Positions 8,951 through 15,737 of a DNA stretch of 35,818 bases are shown piece after piece. The translations under genes and the position numbers were made by a program. Where the stretch lies: positions 1-35,818 of IMG/VR virus record IMGVR_UViG_3300042433_000051; one strand, given 5' to 3'. This stretch comes from a virus. The notes beneath the pieces are model-generated. The model was not told the origin of the DNA. It saw only the letters and a list, made by a program, of their open reading frames with translations, and did not search any database. Position 1 is the stretch's first letter. Each line of letters opens with the position of its first letter.

Positions 8951-9120
8951 TTGCTTGGAATATAAGGGATGAAGCCTTTTTCTTTCATCTCTTGTAGTTC
9001 TTTGAGAAGTTTTTTCTCGTAATCATTGACAGGTTTTCTGCCATTGATTAATTCTTTGAGTTGCTGCTCTTTTTTGTCTGGAGCAGGGAAATGAGTGTCT
9101 ATTACTAATTCGTAATCCAT
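8947..9120 (-). CDS. Small hypothetical protein (57 aa), leftward cassette
   Basis: The frame runs from the ATG at 9120 to the TAA at 8947-8949. It encodes a highly charged helical protein (KKEQQLKELINGRKPVNDYE, ending GFIPYIPSN). Its stop codon overlaps the stop of the convergent protease-kinase gene, leaving no intergenic space. Composition and codon use look like real coding sequence. No family was recognised. Its position opposite the kinase end invites the thought of a partner or antitoxin, but nothing in the sequence demonstrates that. Confidence 0.7.
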   Translation of the reverse strand: MDYELVIDTHFPAPDKKEQQLKELINGRKPVNDYEKKLLKELQEMKEKGFIPYIPSN

Positions 9121-9142
9121 ATATGTAATTTAATAAATTTAT

Positions 9143-9316
9143 TTAATCGGACAAAATAATTTTGATCCATTCTTTGAATAATTCGTGAATGGATTTCCCA
9201 TACTTTAAATAGATTTTTTCTTTTTCTTGTATAGGAACCCGAAAGGAAATATAAGAAGAGGGGTTTTTCTTTTTCCTTCCGGAATTTGCTCTTTTCCCCC
9301 CCCAAGTTTTAGGCAT
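9143..9316 (-). CDS. Small basic protein with GGKRxxSGRKKK motif
   Basis: This 57-residue protein begins MPKTWGGKRANSGRKKK, a motif common at the N terminus of small phage DNA-associated proteins. A strand-helix segment follows (SYISFRVPIQEKEKIYLKYG) that resembles ribbon-helix-helix or antitoxin-like folds. I chose the ATG at 9316 because it overlaps the stop of the upstream gene in the usual ATGCCTAA coupling. An upstream ATG at 9406 would add 30 residues that lie wholly within the neighbouring gene. A DNA-binding role is plausible but unproven. Confidence 0.65.
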   Translation of the reverse strand: MPKTWGGKRANSGRKKKNPSSYISFRVPIQEKEKIYLKYGKSIHELFKEWIKIILSD

Positions 9317-9893
9317 ACCAACTTTCATAGATTCCTTTTTCTCCGGCGTTATATTCGCTAATCCAACCATGTTTTGATTTGATGTAGTATTTACTAACTT
9401 TTCCATTTTGATTTACCATAACTTGAATTGGTTTCCGCTCCGCAGGTTTTACAAAGGCATCTGGAACCGGAACCACAAAAGCACTCATTGAACTGTAACC
9501 GCTTGGTTGATTCTTTGCATATTTACTTGCGATTCTTTTTACTTCGATAGATTTTGGAAGCACCGCAGTAACTTGGTAGAAGTCAATATTAGTTTGTTCA
9601 TAACCCCAAGAATCGTAAAGAATTTGCCCAATCTTGAAAGAGTGGTTCATTTCTTCTTTGGCTTTTCTGATAGTTTCTTTTTTCTTTTCCTTCCAACTTT
9701 GAATCTCTAATTTCCGATTGATGAACTCATTTACATACTCTTCGATTCTTTCCAAAGAACGGAAGCGGTAATGAAATTCTGGTTTTGGAAACTTGGCTTT
9801 TGAGTTAAGTTTAGTGCAACAAGCAGTCAAAAGTTCCTCGTTAATAACGAGAGCGAAACCAAGGTTTTCGCATTTTTCAATCAAGTGTTTCAT
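9309..9893 (-). CDS. Conserved hypothetical protein with SWGYEQTNIDFYQV motif
   Basis: This 194-residue cytosolic protein has an N-terminal helical part and a Lys/Glu coiled stretch (about 60-85). A compact domain follows containing ILYDSWGYEQTNIDFYQV and then PKSIEVKRIASK. That motif is widespread in phage and plasmid proteins of unknown function. The C terminus (VSKYYIKSKHGWISEYN) is probably beta-rich. It is the largest gene of the leftward cassette and likely shares the promoter at 10330-10358. TTCACTCT lies in its 5' leader. No enzymatic residues were identified. Confidence 0.75.
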   Translation of the reverse strand: MKHLIEKCENLGFALVINEELLTACCTKLNSKAKFPKPEFHYRFRSLERIEEYVNEFINRKLEIQSWKEKKKETIRKAKEEMNHSFKIGQILYDSWGYEQTNIDFYQVTAVLPKSIEVKRIASKYAKNQPSGYSSMSAFVVPVPDAFVKPAERKPIQVMVNQNGKVSKYYIKSKHGWISEYNAGEKGIYESWYA

Positions 9894-9940
9894 AGTGTTT
9901 GTTTTTAATTACAGAGTGAAGATAGGGTTTATTTTGATAT

Positions 9941-10195
9941 TCACAAATTTTTTTCAAGGAAAAAACATAATAATTTTCTGTTTAATACCTCAAAGAAGTG
10001 TGCTTCGCTTTCAAAACAGTTAGTATGGCACTCAACTCCTTGATTACAAGCAAGTTCTGAATAATTCTCAAAATTTAAGAAATATCCATACTCGTTTGGT
10101 TTCCTTGTATATTCCGGAAACAGTCCTTGTAGGGCATAGGCATTATGACCAATAAAACCCAGATTAATGTACTTTTCGTTTTTTAGGTTTTCCAT
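9941..10195 (-). CDS. Hypothetical protein (84 aa), Cys-rich
   Basis: An 84-residue protein with several aromatic residues and four cysteines in the second half (CNQGVECHTNCFESEAHFF), which might bind metal. No family was recognised. It is the second gene after the leftward promoter, 12 bases downstream of the tiny membrane-protein gene. Its leader, like that of the 9893 gene, contains ACAAACACT near the ATG. Frame length and composition support a real gene. Confidence 0.6.
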   Translation of the reverse strand: MENLKNEKYINLGFIGHNAYALQGLFPEYTRKPNEYGYFLNFENYSELACNQGVECHTNCFESEAHFFEVLNRKLLCFFLEKNL

Positions 10196-10207
10196 AGTTT
10201 TTAAATT

Positions 10208-10306
10208 TTAGTGTTTGTAATATCTTTTGGCAAAATAGGCTCTATTTTCAAAGTGGAAAAACAGAGTGAAACCGAAGGCGATCAAGAGAACGAAAGGAAG
10301 TATCAT
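10208..10306 (-). CDS. Tiny membrane protein (32 aa)
   Basis: The ATG at 10306 opens a frame for a 32-residue protein. It has one hydrophobic segment at about residues 2-18 (ILPFVLLIAFGFTLFF) followed by a basic tail (YFAKRYYKH). It is the first gene after a good Bacteroidetes-type promoter. Similar tiny membrane proteins occur at 29750-29875 and 30282-30365. The role is unknown. Confidence 0.55.
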   Translation of the reverse strand: MILPFVLLIAFGFTLFFHFENRAYFAKRYYKH

Positions 10307-10329
10307 AGTTTGTCGTTTTGATTACAGAA

Positions 10330-10358
10330 CAAATATACAACCCTAATTTGAAAAACAA
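10330..10358 (-). promoter_or_regulatory. Bacteroidetes-type promoter for the leftward cassette
   Basis: On the minus strand TTG (10358-10356), an 18-base spacer and TATATTTG (10337-10330) match the Flavobacterium consensus TTG-N17-23-TAnnTTTG. Transcription would start near 10323, just ahead of the tiny membrane-protein gene. Confidence 0.75.
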
Positions 10359-10405
10359 AATTTTTTTCCAAGTTTTTTTTAATTTTTTTTGGCTAATTTT
10401 TTTAG

Positions 10406-10413
10406 TATATTTG
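10406..10413 (+). promoter_or_regulatory. Rightward -7 element of the scaffold/capsid transcript
   Basis: TATATTTG matches TAnnTTTG. It follows long T tracts (10361-10403). No TTG lies at the optimal distance; the nearest is 14 bases upstream. It points at the leader of the scaffold gene and is divergent from the promoter at 10330-10358. Confidence 0.55.
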
Positions 10414-10438
10414 CTCGGTTTTCATAGTTTTGTTTGAA

Positions 10439-10470
10439 GGGGGGTGTTTCCACACTCCCCTTTTTCTATT
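10439..10470 (+). terminator. Terminator-like hairpin in the capsid-operon leader
   Basis: GGGGGTGT pairs with ACACTCCCC (one G-T wobble) around a small loop, followed directly by TTTTT. It lies about 20 bases after the expected start of the transcript from the -7 element at 10406 and before the scaffold gene. It would therefore act as an attenuator or, if that promoter is silent, as an insulator. Confidence 0.6.
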
Positions 10471-10492
10471 TGGTCACATAGATAAGTGTTTA

Positions 10493-10499
10493 CTATTTA
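10493..10499 (+). promoter_or_regulatory. CTATTTA element upstream of the scaffold gene
   Basis: CTATTTA ends 14 bases before the chosen ATG at 10514. The last A of the motif is also the first base of an alternative ATG at 10499. Confidence 0.35.
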
Positions 10500-10513
10500 T
10501 GGGTAAATTCTTT

Positions 10514-11098
10514 ATGTCTCCACAAGAAGCATTATTAAAAATCAAGGCGATGTTCGCTGAAGCTACTATCGAGCCATCGGTAGATGCTCCCGAAGTCGCT
10601 GTTGCCAATTTCGCTGAATATGTTTTAGCGAGTGGCGTTAAAGTTATGGTTGATAAACTTGAGGTTGGCGGTAAGGTTACTCTTTTAGATGAAGCCGGAA
10701 ACGAAGTTCCTGCTCCTGCCGGAGAGCATACTCTTGCTGATGGATCTGTTATCGTTTTAGATGAAACAGGCACAATCCTTGAAATCAAAGTTCCAGAAGT
10801 TGAAGTAGAAGTTGAAGCACCTGAATCTGAAGTTGAATTAATGAAGAAGAAGGTTGCTGAAATGGAAGCACAACTTGAGGCTTTAAAAGGTTACAAGAAA
10901 GAAGCTGAAGTTAAAATGAGCGAGAATATTGCTCAAATGAACGATAAGTTCTCAAAAGCTATTTCTGAACTTACAGATGTAGTTATCGAACTTACTAAAA
11001 CTCCTTCAGTTGCTCCTACTCAACCTAAACAATTCACAAAGCATTTCGAATCTAAAAACGATAAAATCTCTCGTTTTCTTTCTAATTACGCAAAATAA
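10514..11098 (+). CDS. Capsid scaffold-like protein
   Basis: An acidic 194-residue protein just upstream of the major capsid gene. It contains the segment EHTLADGSVIVLDETGTI, a phrase I associate with scaffold or protease-scaffold proteins of Bacteroidetes phages. A coiled coil follows at about 115-160 (VELMKKKVAEMEAQLEAL), and the tail is basic (SKNDKISRFLSNYAK), as scaffold C termini that bind coat protein often are. I chose the ATG at 10514 (MSPQEALLKI). The ATG at 10499 would add MGKFF, and a start at 10430 would translate the hairpin. The likely substrate of the protease at 7088. Confidence 0.75.
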   Translation: MSPQEALLKIKAMFAEATIEPSVDAPEVAVANFAEYVLASGVKVMVDKLEVGGKVTLLDEAGNEVPAPAGEHTLADGSVIVLDETGTILEIKVPEVEVEVEAPESEVELMKKKVAEMEAQLEALKGYKKEAEVKMSENIAQMNDKFSKAISELTDVVIELTKTPSVAPTQPKQFTKHFESKNDKISRFLSNYAK

Positions 11099-11126
11099 AT
11101 TTTTAAAAACTTAAAATTTAATAACA

Positions 11127-12068
11127 ATGGCTTTTGATGTTTCAGCATTAGCAAATTATACCAAAGAGAATGAAGCTCTATTGGTAACTTCTTCCGTACT
11201 AGGAAGTAAAACCGCTTCTTTGATTAAATCTCAAGGAAATGTAATGGTAGGTGTAAAATCTGCCGAGACTATCAACATTATGGACACTGACGCTATCTTC
11301 CAAGCAGGTGGCTCTTGCGGTTTCAACGCAAGTGGTTCAACTACTTTCACGCAGCGTACTGTAACTGTTGGTAAGATTAAAGTAAACGAATCTCTTTGCC
11401 CTAAAGACCTTGAAGCAAAATATTTGCAGAAGGCTTTACCAGAGGGAAGCCGCTACGATTCAATCGCTTTCGCTTCTGACTATACAGACAAGAAAGCTGC
11501 TCGTATTGCTGCTCAACTTGAAACTGCTATCTGGCAAGGTTCAACAGGAAGTGCGAATGTAAACCTAAACAAATTCCAAGGTTTGGTTACTTTGGTTGGT
11601 ACTTCTGCGGTAGAAGCTAACAACGCTACTTATTACGGTGGTACTGCAACTGCAATCACTACTGCGAATGTAGTTGCTATCTTCGATGCTCTTTACAAAG
11701 CAATCCCTGCAACTGTTGTAGCAAAAGATGATATGACTATCTGGTGTGGTCAAGACGTATTCCGTACTTATACAATCGCATTGAAGAACGCTAATATGTT
11801 CAACTATGCTTTCGATGGTAAGGCTGATAGCGAGTTCTTCTTACCCGGTACTCCGATTAAAGTTGTAGCAACTCCCGGTTTGAACGGTGTAAATAAGATT
11901 TATGCTATCCGTTTGAGCAATATGTTCTTGGGAACTGACCTTCTTAATGAAGAAGAGCGTTTCGAACTTTTCTATGCTAAAGAGGCTGATCAAGTTCGTT
12001 TCGTAAGCGAGTTCAAGATGGGCGTGAATGTTGCCTTCTTGGATGAGATCGCTTCTTTCATTATCTAA
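11127..12068 (+). CDS. Major capsid protein (HK97-fold)
   Basis: The 313-residue protein is the expected shell protein. It lies 28 bases downstream of the scaffold gene and is followed by a strong hairpin. Its codons are the most regular in the window. It starts MAFDVSALANYTKENEALL and has a beta-rich middle and a segment KKAARIAAQLETAIW like the spine helix of HK97-type coats. The end is FVSEFKMGVNVAFLDEIASF. There is no N-terminal delta domain, consistent with a separate scaffold. The start is preceded by an A/T-rich leader typical of Bacteroidetes genes. Confidence 0.88.
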   Translation: MAFDVSALANYTKENEALLVTSSVLGSKTASLIKSQGNVMVGVKSAETINIMDTDAIFQAGGSCGFNASGSTTFTQRTVTVGKIKVNESLCPKDLEAKYLQKALPEGSRYDSIAFASDYTDKKAARIAAQLETAIWQGSTGSANVNLNKFQGLVTLVGTSAVEANNATYYGGTATAITTANVVAIFDALYKAIPATVVAKDDMTIWCGQDVFRTYTIALKNANMFNYAFDGKADSEFFLPGTPIKVVATPGLNGVNKIYAIRLSNMFLGTDLLNEEERFELFYAKEADQVRFVSEFKMGVNVAFLDEIASFII

Positions 12069-12077
12069 TTTTAAAAG

Positions 12078-12103
12078 GTGGGTAATCTTTCTGGGTTACC
12101 CAC
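12078..12103 (+). promoter_or_regulatory. Hairpin downstream of the major capsid gene
   Basis: GTGGGTAA (12078-12085) pairs perfectly with TTACCCAC (12096-12103) around a 10-base loop. No T run follows, so it is more likely an mRNA 3' stabiliser or partial terminator between the capsid and the next gene. Confidence 0.6.
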
Positions 12104-12127
12104 TCTTAACATATAAAACTCAATAAA

Positions 12128-12640
12128 ATGGCTTGTGCTTTAACACAAGGATACACTCTGGATTGCAGAGAAAGTTTAGGCGGTATCAAAGCGGTATGGC
12201 TGATTGCTCACGCTAATGTGAGTTCAGTTACAGAGGCTTCTGGTATTGTTTCAGCTATCACTAAAGCAGCCGGAAAGGTATTCTACAAATATGAGTTAGT
12301 TAAGAATACAGGTGCTTTGACTGAAACAATTACCGCTTCTGTTGAGAACGGAACTGTGTTTTATGCTCAAGAACTATCTATCGTTCTTAACAAACTTCAA
12401 GCAAATACAAGAAATGAAATCTTGTTACTTGCAAAAAATACATTAATGGCAGTTGTTCAAGATGCTAACGACAAATATTGGTTGTTAGGTCGTTATTCTG
12501 GTTTAGATGTAACCGGTGGAACTTCTGCAACAGGAACCGCACAAGGAGACCGTAATGGATATTCTCTGACTTTTACAGGTGGCGAGAAAGAACTCTCTCC
12601 CGAAGTAAATAGCGGAATTATCGCAGGTCTCGTATCATAA
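12128..12640 (+). CDS. Major virion structural protein, probably tail tube
   Basis: A 170-residue protein beginning MACALTQGYTLDCRESLGGI. This opening is familiar from highly expressed structural proteins of Bacteroidetes phages. The C-terminal part (GYSLTFTGGEKELSPEVNSG) resembles the end of tail-tube monomers, where a beta-hairpin packs between rings. The gene stands alone, flanked by the capsid hairpin and a good terminator, and its codons are as regular as those of the capsid gene. Both facts suit an abundant protein. A decoration protein is the main alternative. Confidence 0.6.
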   Translation: MACALTQGYTLDCRESLGGIKAVWLIAHANVSSVTEASGIVSAITKAAGKVFYKYELVKNTGALTETITASVENGTVFYAQELSIVLNKLQANTRNEILLLAKNTLMAVVQDANDKYWLLGRYSGLDVTGGTSATGTAQGDRNGYSLTFTGGEKELSPEVNSGIIAGLVS

Positions 12641-12656
12641 GGCTTTCGTGGTTCGT

Positions 12657-12672
12657 TATAGGTAGGTAGATT
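12657..12672. repeat. 16-bp inverted repeat partner of 22715-22730
   Basis: TATAGGTAGGTAGATT is the exact reverse complement of the 16 bases just upstream of the exonuclease gene at 22730. This copy sits between the tail-tube-like gene and its terminator. Confidence 0.5.
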
Positions 12673-12702
12673 AGCCATCCCTTCGGGGGTGGCTTTTTCT
12701 TT
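12673..12702 (+). terminator. Intrinsic terminator after the tail-tube-like gene
   Basis: AGCCATCCC, loop TTCG and GGGGTGGCT (one G-T wobble), followed by TTTTTCTTT. This is a stable tetraloop hairpin with a T run and the best intrinsic terminator in the window. Confidence 0.85.
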
Positions 12703-12724
12703 ATTGTAAAAATTCACGATTTAT

Positions 12725-12731
12725 CTATTTA
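12725..12731 (+). promoter_or_regulatory. CTATTTA element, 5 nt before a start codon
   Basis: CTATTTA lies five bases before the ATG at 12737. It follows a terminator, so a new transcript must start nearby. This makes the site the best evidence that the element could belong to a promoter. Confidence 0.45.
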
Positions 12732-12736
12732 GTAGT

Positions 12737-13114
12737 ATGATATATTTAACGAAGGGTGCAACAAGTCAAATTATCCTTACTTTAAAGGAGAAACAGACAC
12801 TTTCAGCACCGAATTATTTATTCGTTTTTACGCATAGGGGCAGTAATATAGAGGTTAAATTTGTTATCCTAAACGCTGCCGATACTTCTGCTTTTAAAGA
12901 TAGGTTTAATCAATTCTCAATCGTTACAAATACTTATTTCGGTACTCAAGATTCTGGAGAGTGGGAATATCAAATCTACGAACAAACTTCTACCACGAAT
13001 ACGAACCCTGCCAATGCTACCGGATTAGTAGAAACAGGGATAATGAGGCTTTCGGAATCTACTTCTTTTACATATACGAAACACCAACCAAATAACACAT
13101 TTATAGTACGATGA
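12737..13114 (+). CDS. Hypothetical virion-associated protein (125 aa)
   Basis: A 125-residue protein, beta-rich by composition (many Thr, Phe, Val and Ile). It starts MIYLTKGATSQIILTLKEKQ and contains SGEWEYQIYEQTSTTN, features of small beta-sandwich proteins found in phage structural operons. It is the first gene after the terminator at 12673 and overlaps the portal gene by 4 bases (ATGA). No named family was recognised. An accessory head or neck component is an inference from position. Confidence 0.6.
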   Translation: MIYLTKGATSQIILTLKEKQTLSAPNYLFVFTHRGSNIEVKFVILNAADTSAFKDRFNQFSIVTNTYFGTQDSGEWEYQIYEQTSTTNTNPANATGLVETGIMRLSESTSFTYTKHQPNNTFIVR

Positions 13115-15087
13115 TGGATAATTTAGTTATATTAACATTTGCGGAAGCAAAGCAACCCGAATACAAAGAAAAAAAGGGTGTAGGATATATCGAGTTTGGA
13201 GACAAAAACGATTACCCTAATTATTTATTAAGCCTTTACAATAAAAGTGCGAAACATAACGCTATTGTAAAAGGTAAGGTAAACTACATTACAGGAAATG
13301 GATGGGCAGCAAAAGAAGATGATGTAAAAGCCGAAGAGTTTATTAATAAGGCTAATCCTTATGAATCTTTGACTGATGTTAGTCGTAAAGTTTCTATTGA
13401 TATAGAGGTTTTCGGTGGTGCTTATTTAGAGATAGTTTGGAGTAAAATTGGTGGTCAAATTGCTTCTATTAGTCATATTGACTATACAAAAGTTCGTTCT
13501 AATAAAGACAATACTCAATATTGGATTAAAGATTGGAATGATAGAAAAGCCGAGGCAGAAGTTGTTTTAGGATATAATAAAGATTTAAGAGAGGGTAAGC
13601 AGATTCTTTACATTAAAGAATACAGACCGGGTTTAGATACTTACGCTTTACCGGGTTACATAGGTGCGTTAAATTATATTGAAAGTGATGTTGAGGTTTC
13701 CAAGCACGTCTTGGGTAATGCACAAACAGGGTTTTCTGCAAGTAAACTTATTACTTTACCTAACGGAGAACCAACACCGGATGAAAAGAGAAATATTGAA
13801 AGAAGATTTACCGAAAGATTTAGCGGTTCAGATGGTAAGAAATTTATTCTTTCTTTCGTTCAAGATATCGCAAAGAAACCTGCGGTTGATGATTTAGGGG
13901 CGAGTGATTTAACTAAAGAAGATTTCGGAAGAGTAGATACAATGATTCAGCAGAATATATTTGCAGGACATCAGATAACTACACCTTCTTTATTTGGTAT
14001 TTTGGTTGAAGGTTCTTTGGGTACTCGTTCCGAGATTAGAGATGGTTACGAGGTTTTCAAGAATACTTATGTAAACGATAAGCAACAATATTTAGAGGGT
14101 ATTTTTAATTCCTTGGCTGAAATTAACGGAGTAACTACTGAACTTTATATTAAGCCGGTAGAACCGATAAACTTTGAATTTAGCGAAAGCGTTATTTCTC
14201 AATTTGCTCCGAAAGAGTGGATTCTTGAAAAGATTGGTGTTGATATGACCAAATACCAAACACCTGTTGAACCTACTCAACAAGGGTTAATCAATGAGCA
14301 TTTAAAGGGGATGAAAGGTAGAGAATGGCAGAATTTCCAACGGATCATTCGTGAATACAATAAAGGAAAGATTAGTCGGAATCAAGCCATTCAAATGTTA
14401 AAGAGTGGTTACGGATTAGATGATGAAGCAATTAACACTTGGTTAGGAGATGAAACCTACGAGCAAAGATTTGATGATATTGATTCCACGATAGAGTTAT
14501 TTAGTCAATTTGGCGAAGCGGAAGAAGGTTTTAATGTAGTGGCTCGTAAAAAGGTGTTTGTAGGCGATTTAGAGGCTCAAGAATTAGCTTTTAGAGATGA
14601 GGTGTTAGATGATACTATCGACAAGAAAATCCTTGATACAATCGCTAAAAACAAGCGTATTCCACCTTTTGATATTGCCAAGGCTTTAGATATCGAAGAG
14701 GATGAAGTAAGAAGCAGGATCAATAAAATGGTGGCTTTGGAGATTCTTGAGTACGATGTAGATACTCAAATCAGTAAGTTATTAAAGCCTTTAAATGAGA
14801 TTTTAGATAAGCCTTTAAAGACAAGTTTTTTGGTTCGTTATGAGTATTCTTGGGATTATTTAAGAACTACCTCAAAGGATAGGAATATGAATACTTCCAG
14901 ACCTTTTTGCCAAAGATTAATGAGTTTGAAAAAACTTTATACAAGAGGCGAAATCGAACAAATTAGTGCAAGGTTAGGATATGATGTGTTTGCTCGTGCC
15001 GGTGGTTGGTGGACTTTACCCGATACGAACATTCACTCTCCTAAATGCAGACACACTTGGAACGCAGTTGTAGTTGTTAAAAAATAA
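13111..15087 (+). CDS. Portal protein with winged-helix-like insert and C-terminal MuF-like domain
   Basis: The 658-residue protein forms the DNA entry ring at one capsid vertex. Residues 1-400 look like a portal: KHNAIVKGKVNYITGNGW, DIEVFGGAYLEIVW, and LFGILVEGSLGTRSEIRDGY near the wing/stem. Residues about 503-550 (LDTIAKNKRIPPFDIAKALD, then EEDEVRSRINKMVALEILE) look like a small winged helix-turn-helix. The last 88 residues, with SRPFCQRLMSLKKLYTRGEI and SPKCRHTWNAV (Cys646), match the MuF-type minor head module. Three normally separate functions are thus in one chain. The start uses the ATGA overlap with the previous gene. Confidence 0.85.
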   Translation: MMDNLVILTFAEAKQPEYKEKKGVGYIEFGDKNDYPNYLLSLYNKSAKHNAIVKGKVNYITGNGWAAKEDDVKAEEFINKANPYESLTDVSRKVSIDIEVFGGAYLEIVWSKIGGQIASISHIDYTKVRSNKDNTQYWIKDWNDRKAEAEVVLGYNKDLREGKQILYIKEYRPGLDTYALPGYIGALNYIESDVEVSKHVLGNAQTGFSASKLITLPNGEPTPDEKRNIERRFTERFSGSDGKKFILSFVQDIAKKPAVDDLGASDLTKEDFGRVDTMIQQNIFAGHQITTPSLFGILVEGSLGTRSEIRDGYEVFKNTYVNDKQQYLEGIFNSLAEINGVTTELYIKPVEPINFEFSESVISQFAPKEWILEKIGVDMTKYQTPVEPTQQGLINEHLKGMKGREWQNFQRIIREYNKGKISRNQAIQMLKSGYGLDDEAINTWLGDETYEQRFDDIDSTIELFSQFGEAEEGFNVVARKKVFVGDLEAQELAFRDEVLDDTIDKKILDTIAKNKRIPPFDIAKALDIEEDEVRSRINKMVALEILEYDVDTQISKLLKPLNEILDKPLKTSFLVRYEYSWDYLRTTSKDRNMNTSRPFCQRLMSLKKLYTRGEIEQISARLGYDVFARAGGWWTLPDTNIHSPKCRHTWNAVVVVKK

Positions 15088-15090
15088 GAA

Positions 15091-15681
15091 ATGAGCAGGA
15101 ACATACTTTTTATTTCAGTAGATACTATTAAAGACAGAACAGGACTTCACAATAATGTGGATGAAAAGTTAGTGAATCCAGAAATCTTAACCGCACAAGA
15201 TATGTATATCCTTCCTGCTTTGGGAACGGCTTTATACGAAAGGTTGCAAGATGGGATTGCTAATAACAATCTGACACAAATTGAAACGAGCCTTTTAGAT
15301 ACTTACATAACACCGACACTCGTTTATTATGTAATGAGTGAACTTCCTATGGGATTGAGTTATCAATTCTATAATAAGGGAATGGTTCGTAAATCTGGAG
15401 AAGGGCAAGAGAATCCTTCGGCTGCGGAGATTATTGATGTAGCGGATAGATATAGAGCAAGAGCCGAGTTCTACAAACAAAGATTAGTTAAGTATTTAAT
15501 TGATAGAAGCGGATATAATACTTTTCCAGAATATAACAATCCGGGTTCTACTTACGATACGATGGTTCCCGAAAGACAAGCCTATACTACTTCGATTTGG
15601 TTGGATGATTCCGATTGTTGTAGAGGCAAGAGTTTTGAAGAAAAATATCAAGGTAATATAAATCGTTGTTGTGGCGAATAA
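15091..15681 (+). CDS. Head-tail connector-like protein
   Basis: A 196-residue, mostly helical protein 3 bases downstream of the portal gene. The segment EILTAQDMYILPALGTALYE and the following helices resemble Bacteroidetes-phage adaptor proteins that dock under the portal. The C terminus carries several cysteines (DDSDCCRGKSFEEKY and RCCGE), which could bind metal or form crosslinks and is unusual for an adaptor. Assignment rests on position and general resemblance. Confidence 0.6.
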   Translation: MSRNILFISVDTIKDRTGLHNNVDEKLVNPEILTAQDMYILPALGTALYERLQDGIANNNLTQIETSLLDTYITPTLVYYVMSELPMGLSYQFYNKGMVRKSGEGQENPSAAEIIDVADRYRARAEFYKQRLVKYLIDRSGYNTFPEYNNPGSTYDTMVPERQAYTTSIWLDDSDCCRGKSFEEKYQGNINRCCGE

Positions 15682-15737
15682 AACCTATTCTCTTAAAAAT
15701 CAAAAAAAGCTGCGGCTTTACTTACAAAAACAAGAAA

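Noticed and set aside
9105-9305. 66-codon minus-strand frame
   Set aside because: Shadow of the GGKR gene in another frame, with no natural composition.
9317-9406. 30-residue N-terminal extension of the GGKR protein
   Set aside because: Lies wholly inside the upstream gene in another frame; the ATG at 9316 gives the usual short overlap.
10430-10513. N-terminal extension of the scaffold protein
   Set aside because: It would translate through the terminator-like hairpin and gives an unlikely Cys/Phe-rich start; the ATG at 10514 is better.
15697-15722. Small AAAGC/GCTTT hairpin between connector genes as a terminator
   Set aside because: Stem too short and no T run, and the genes around it look co-transcribed.
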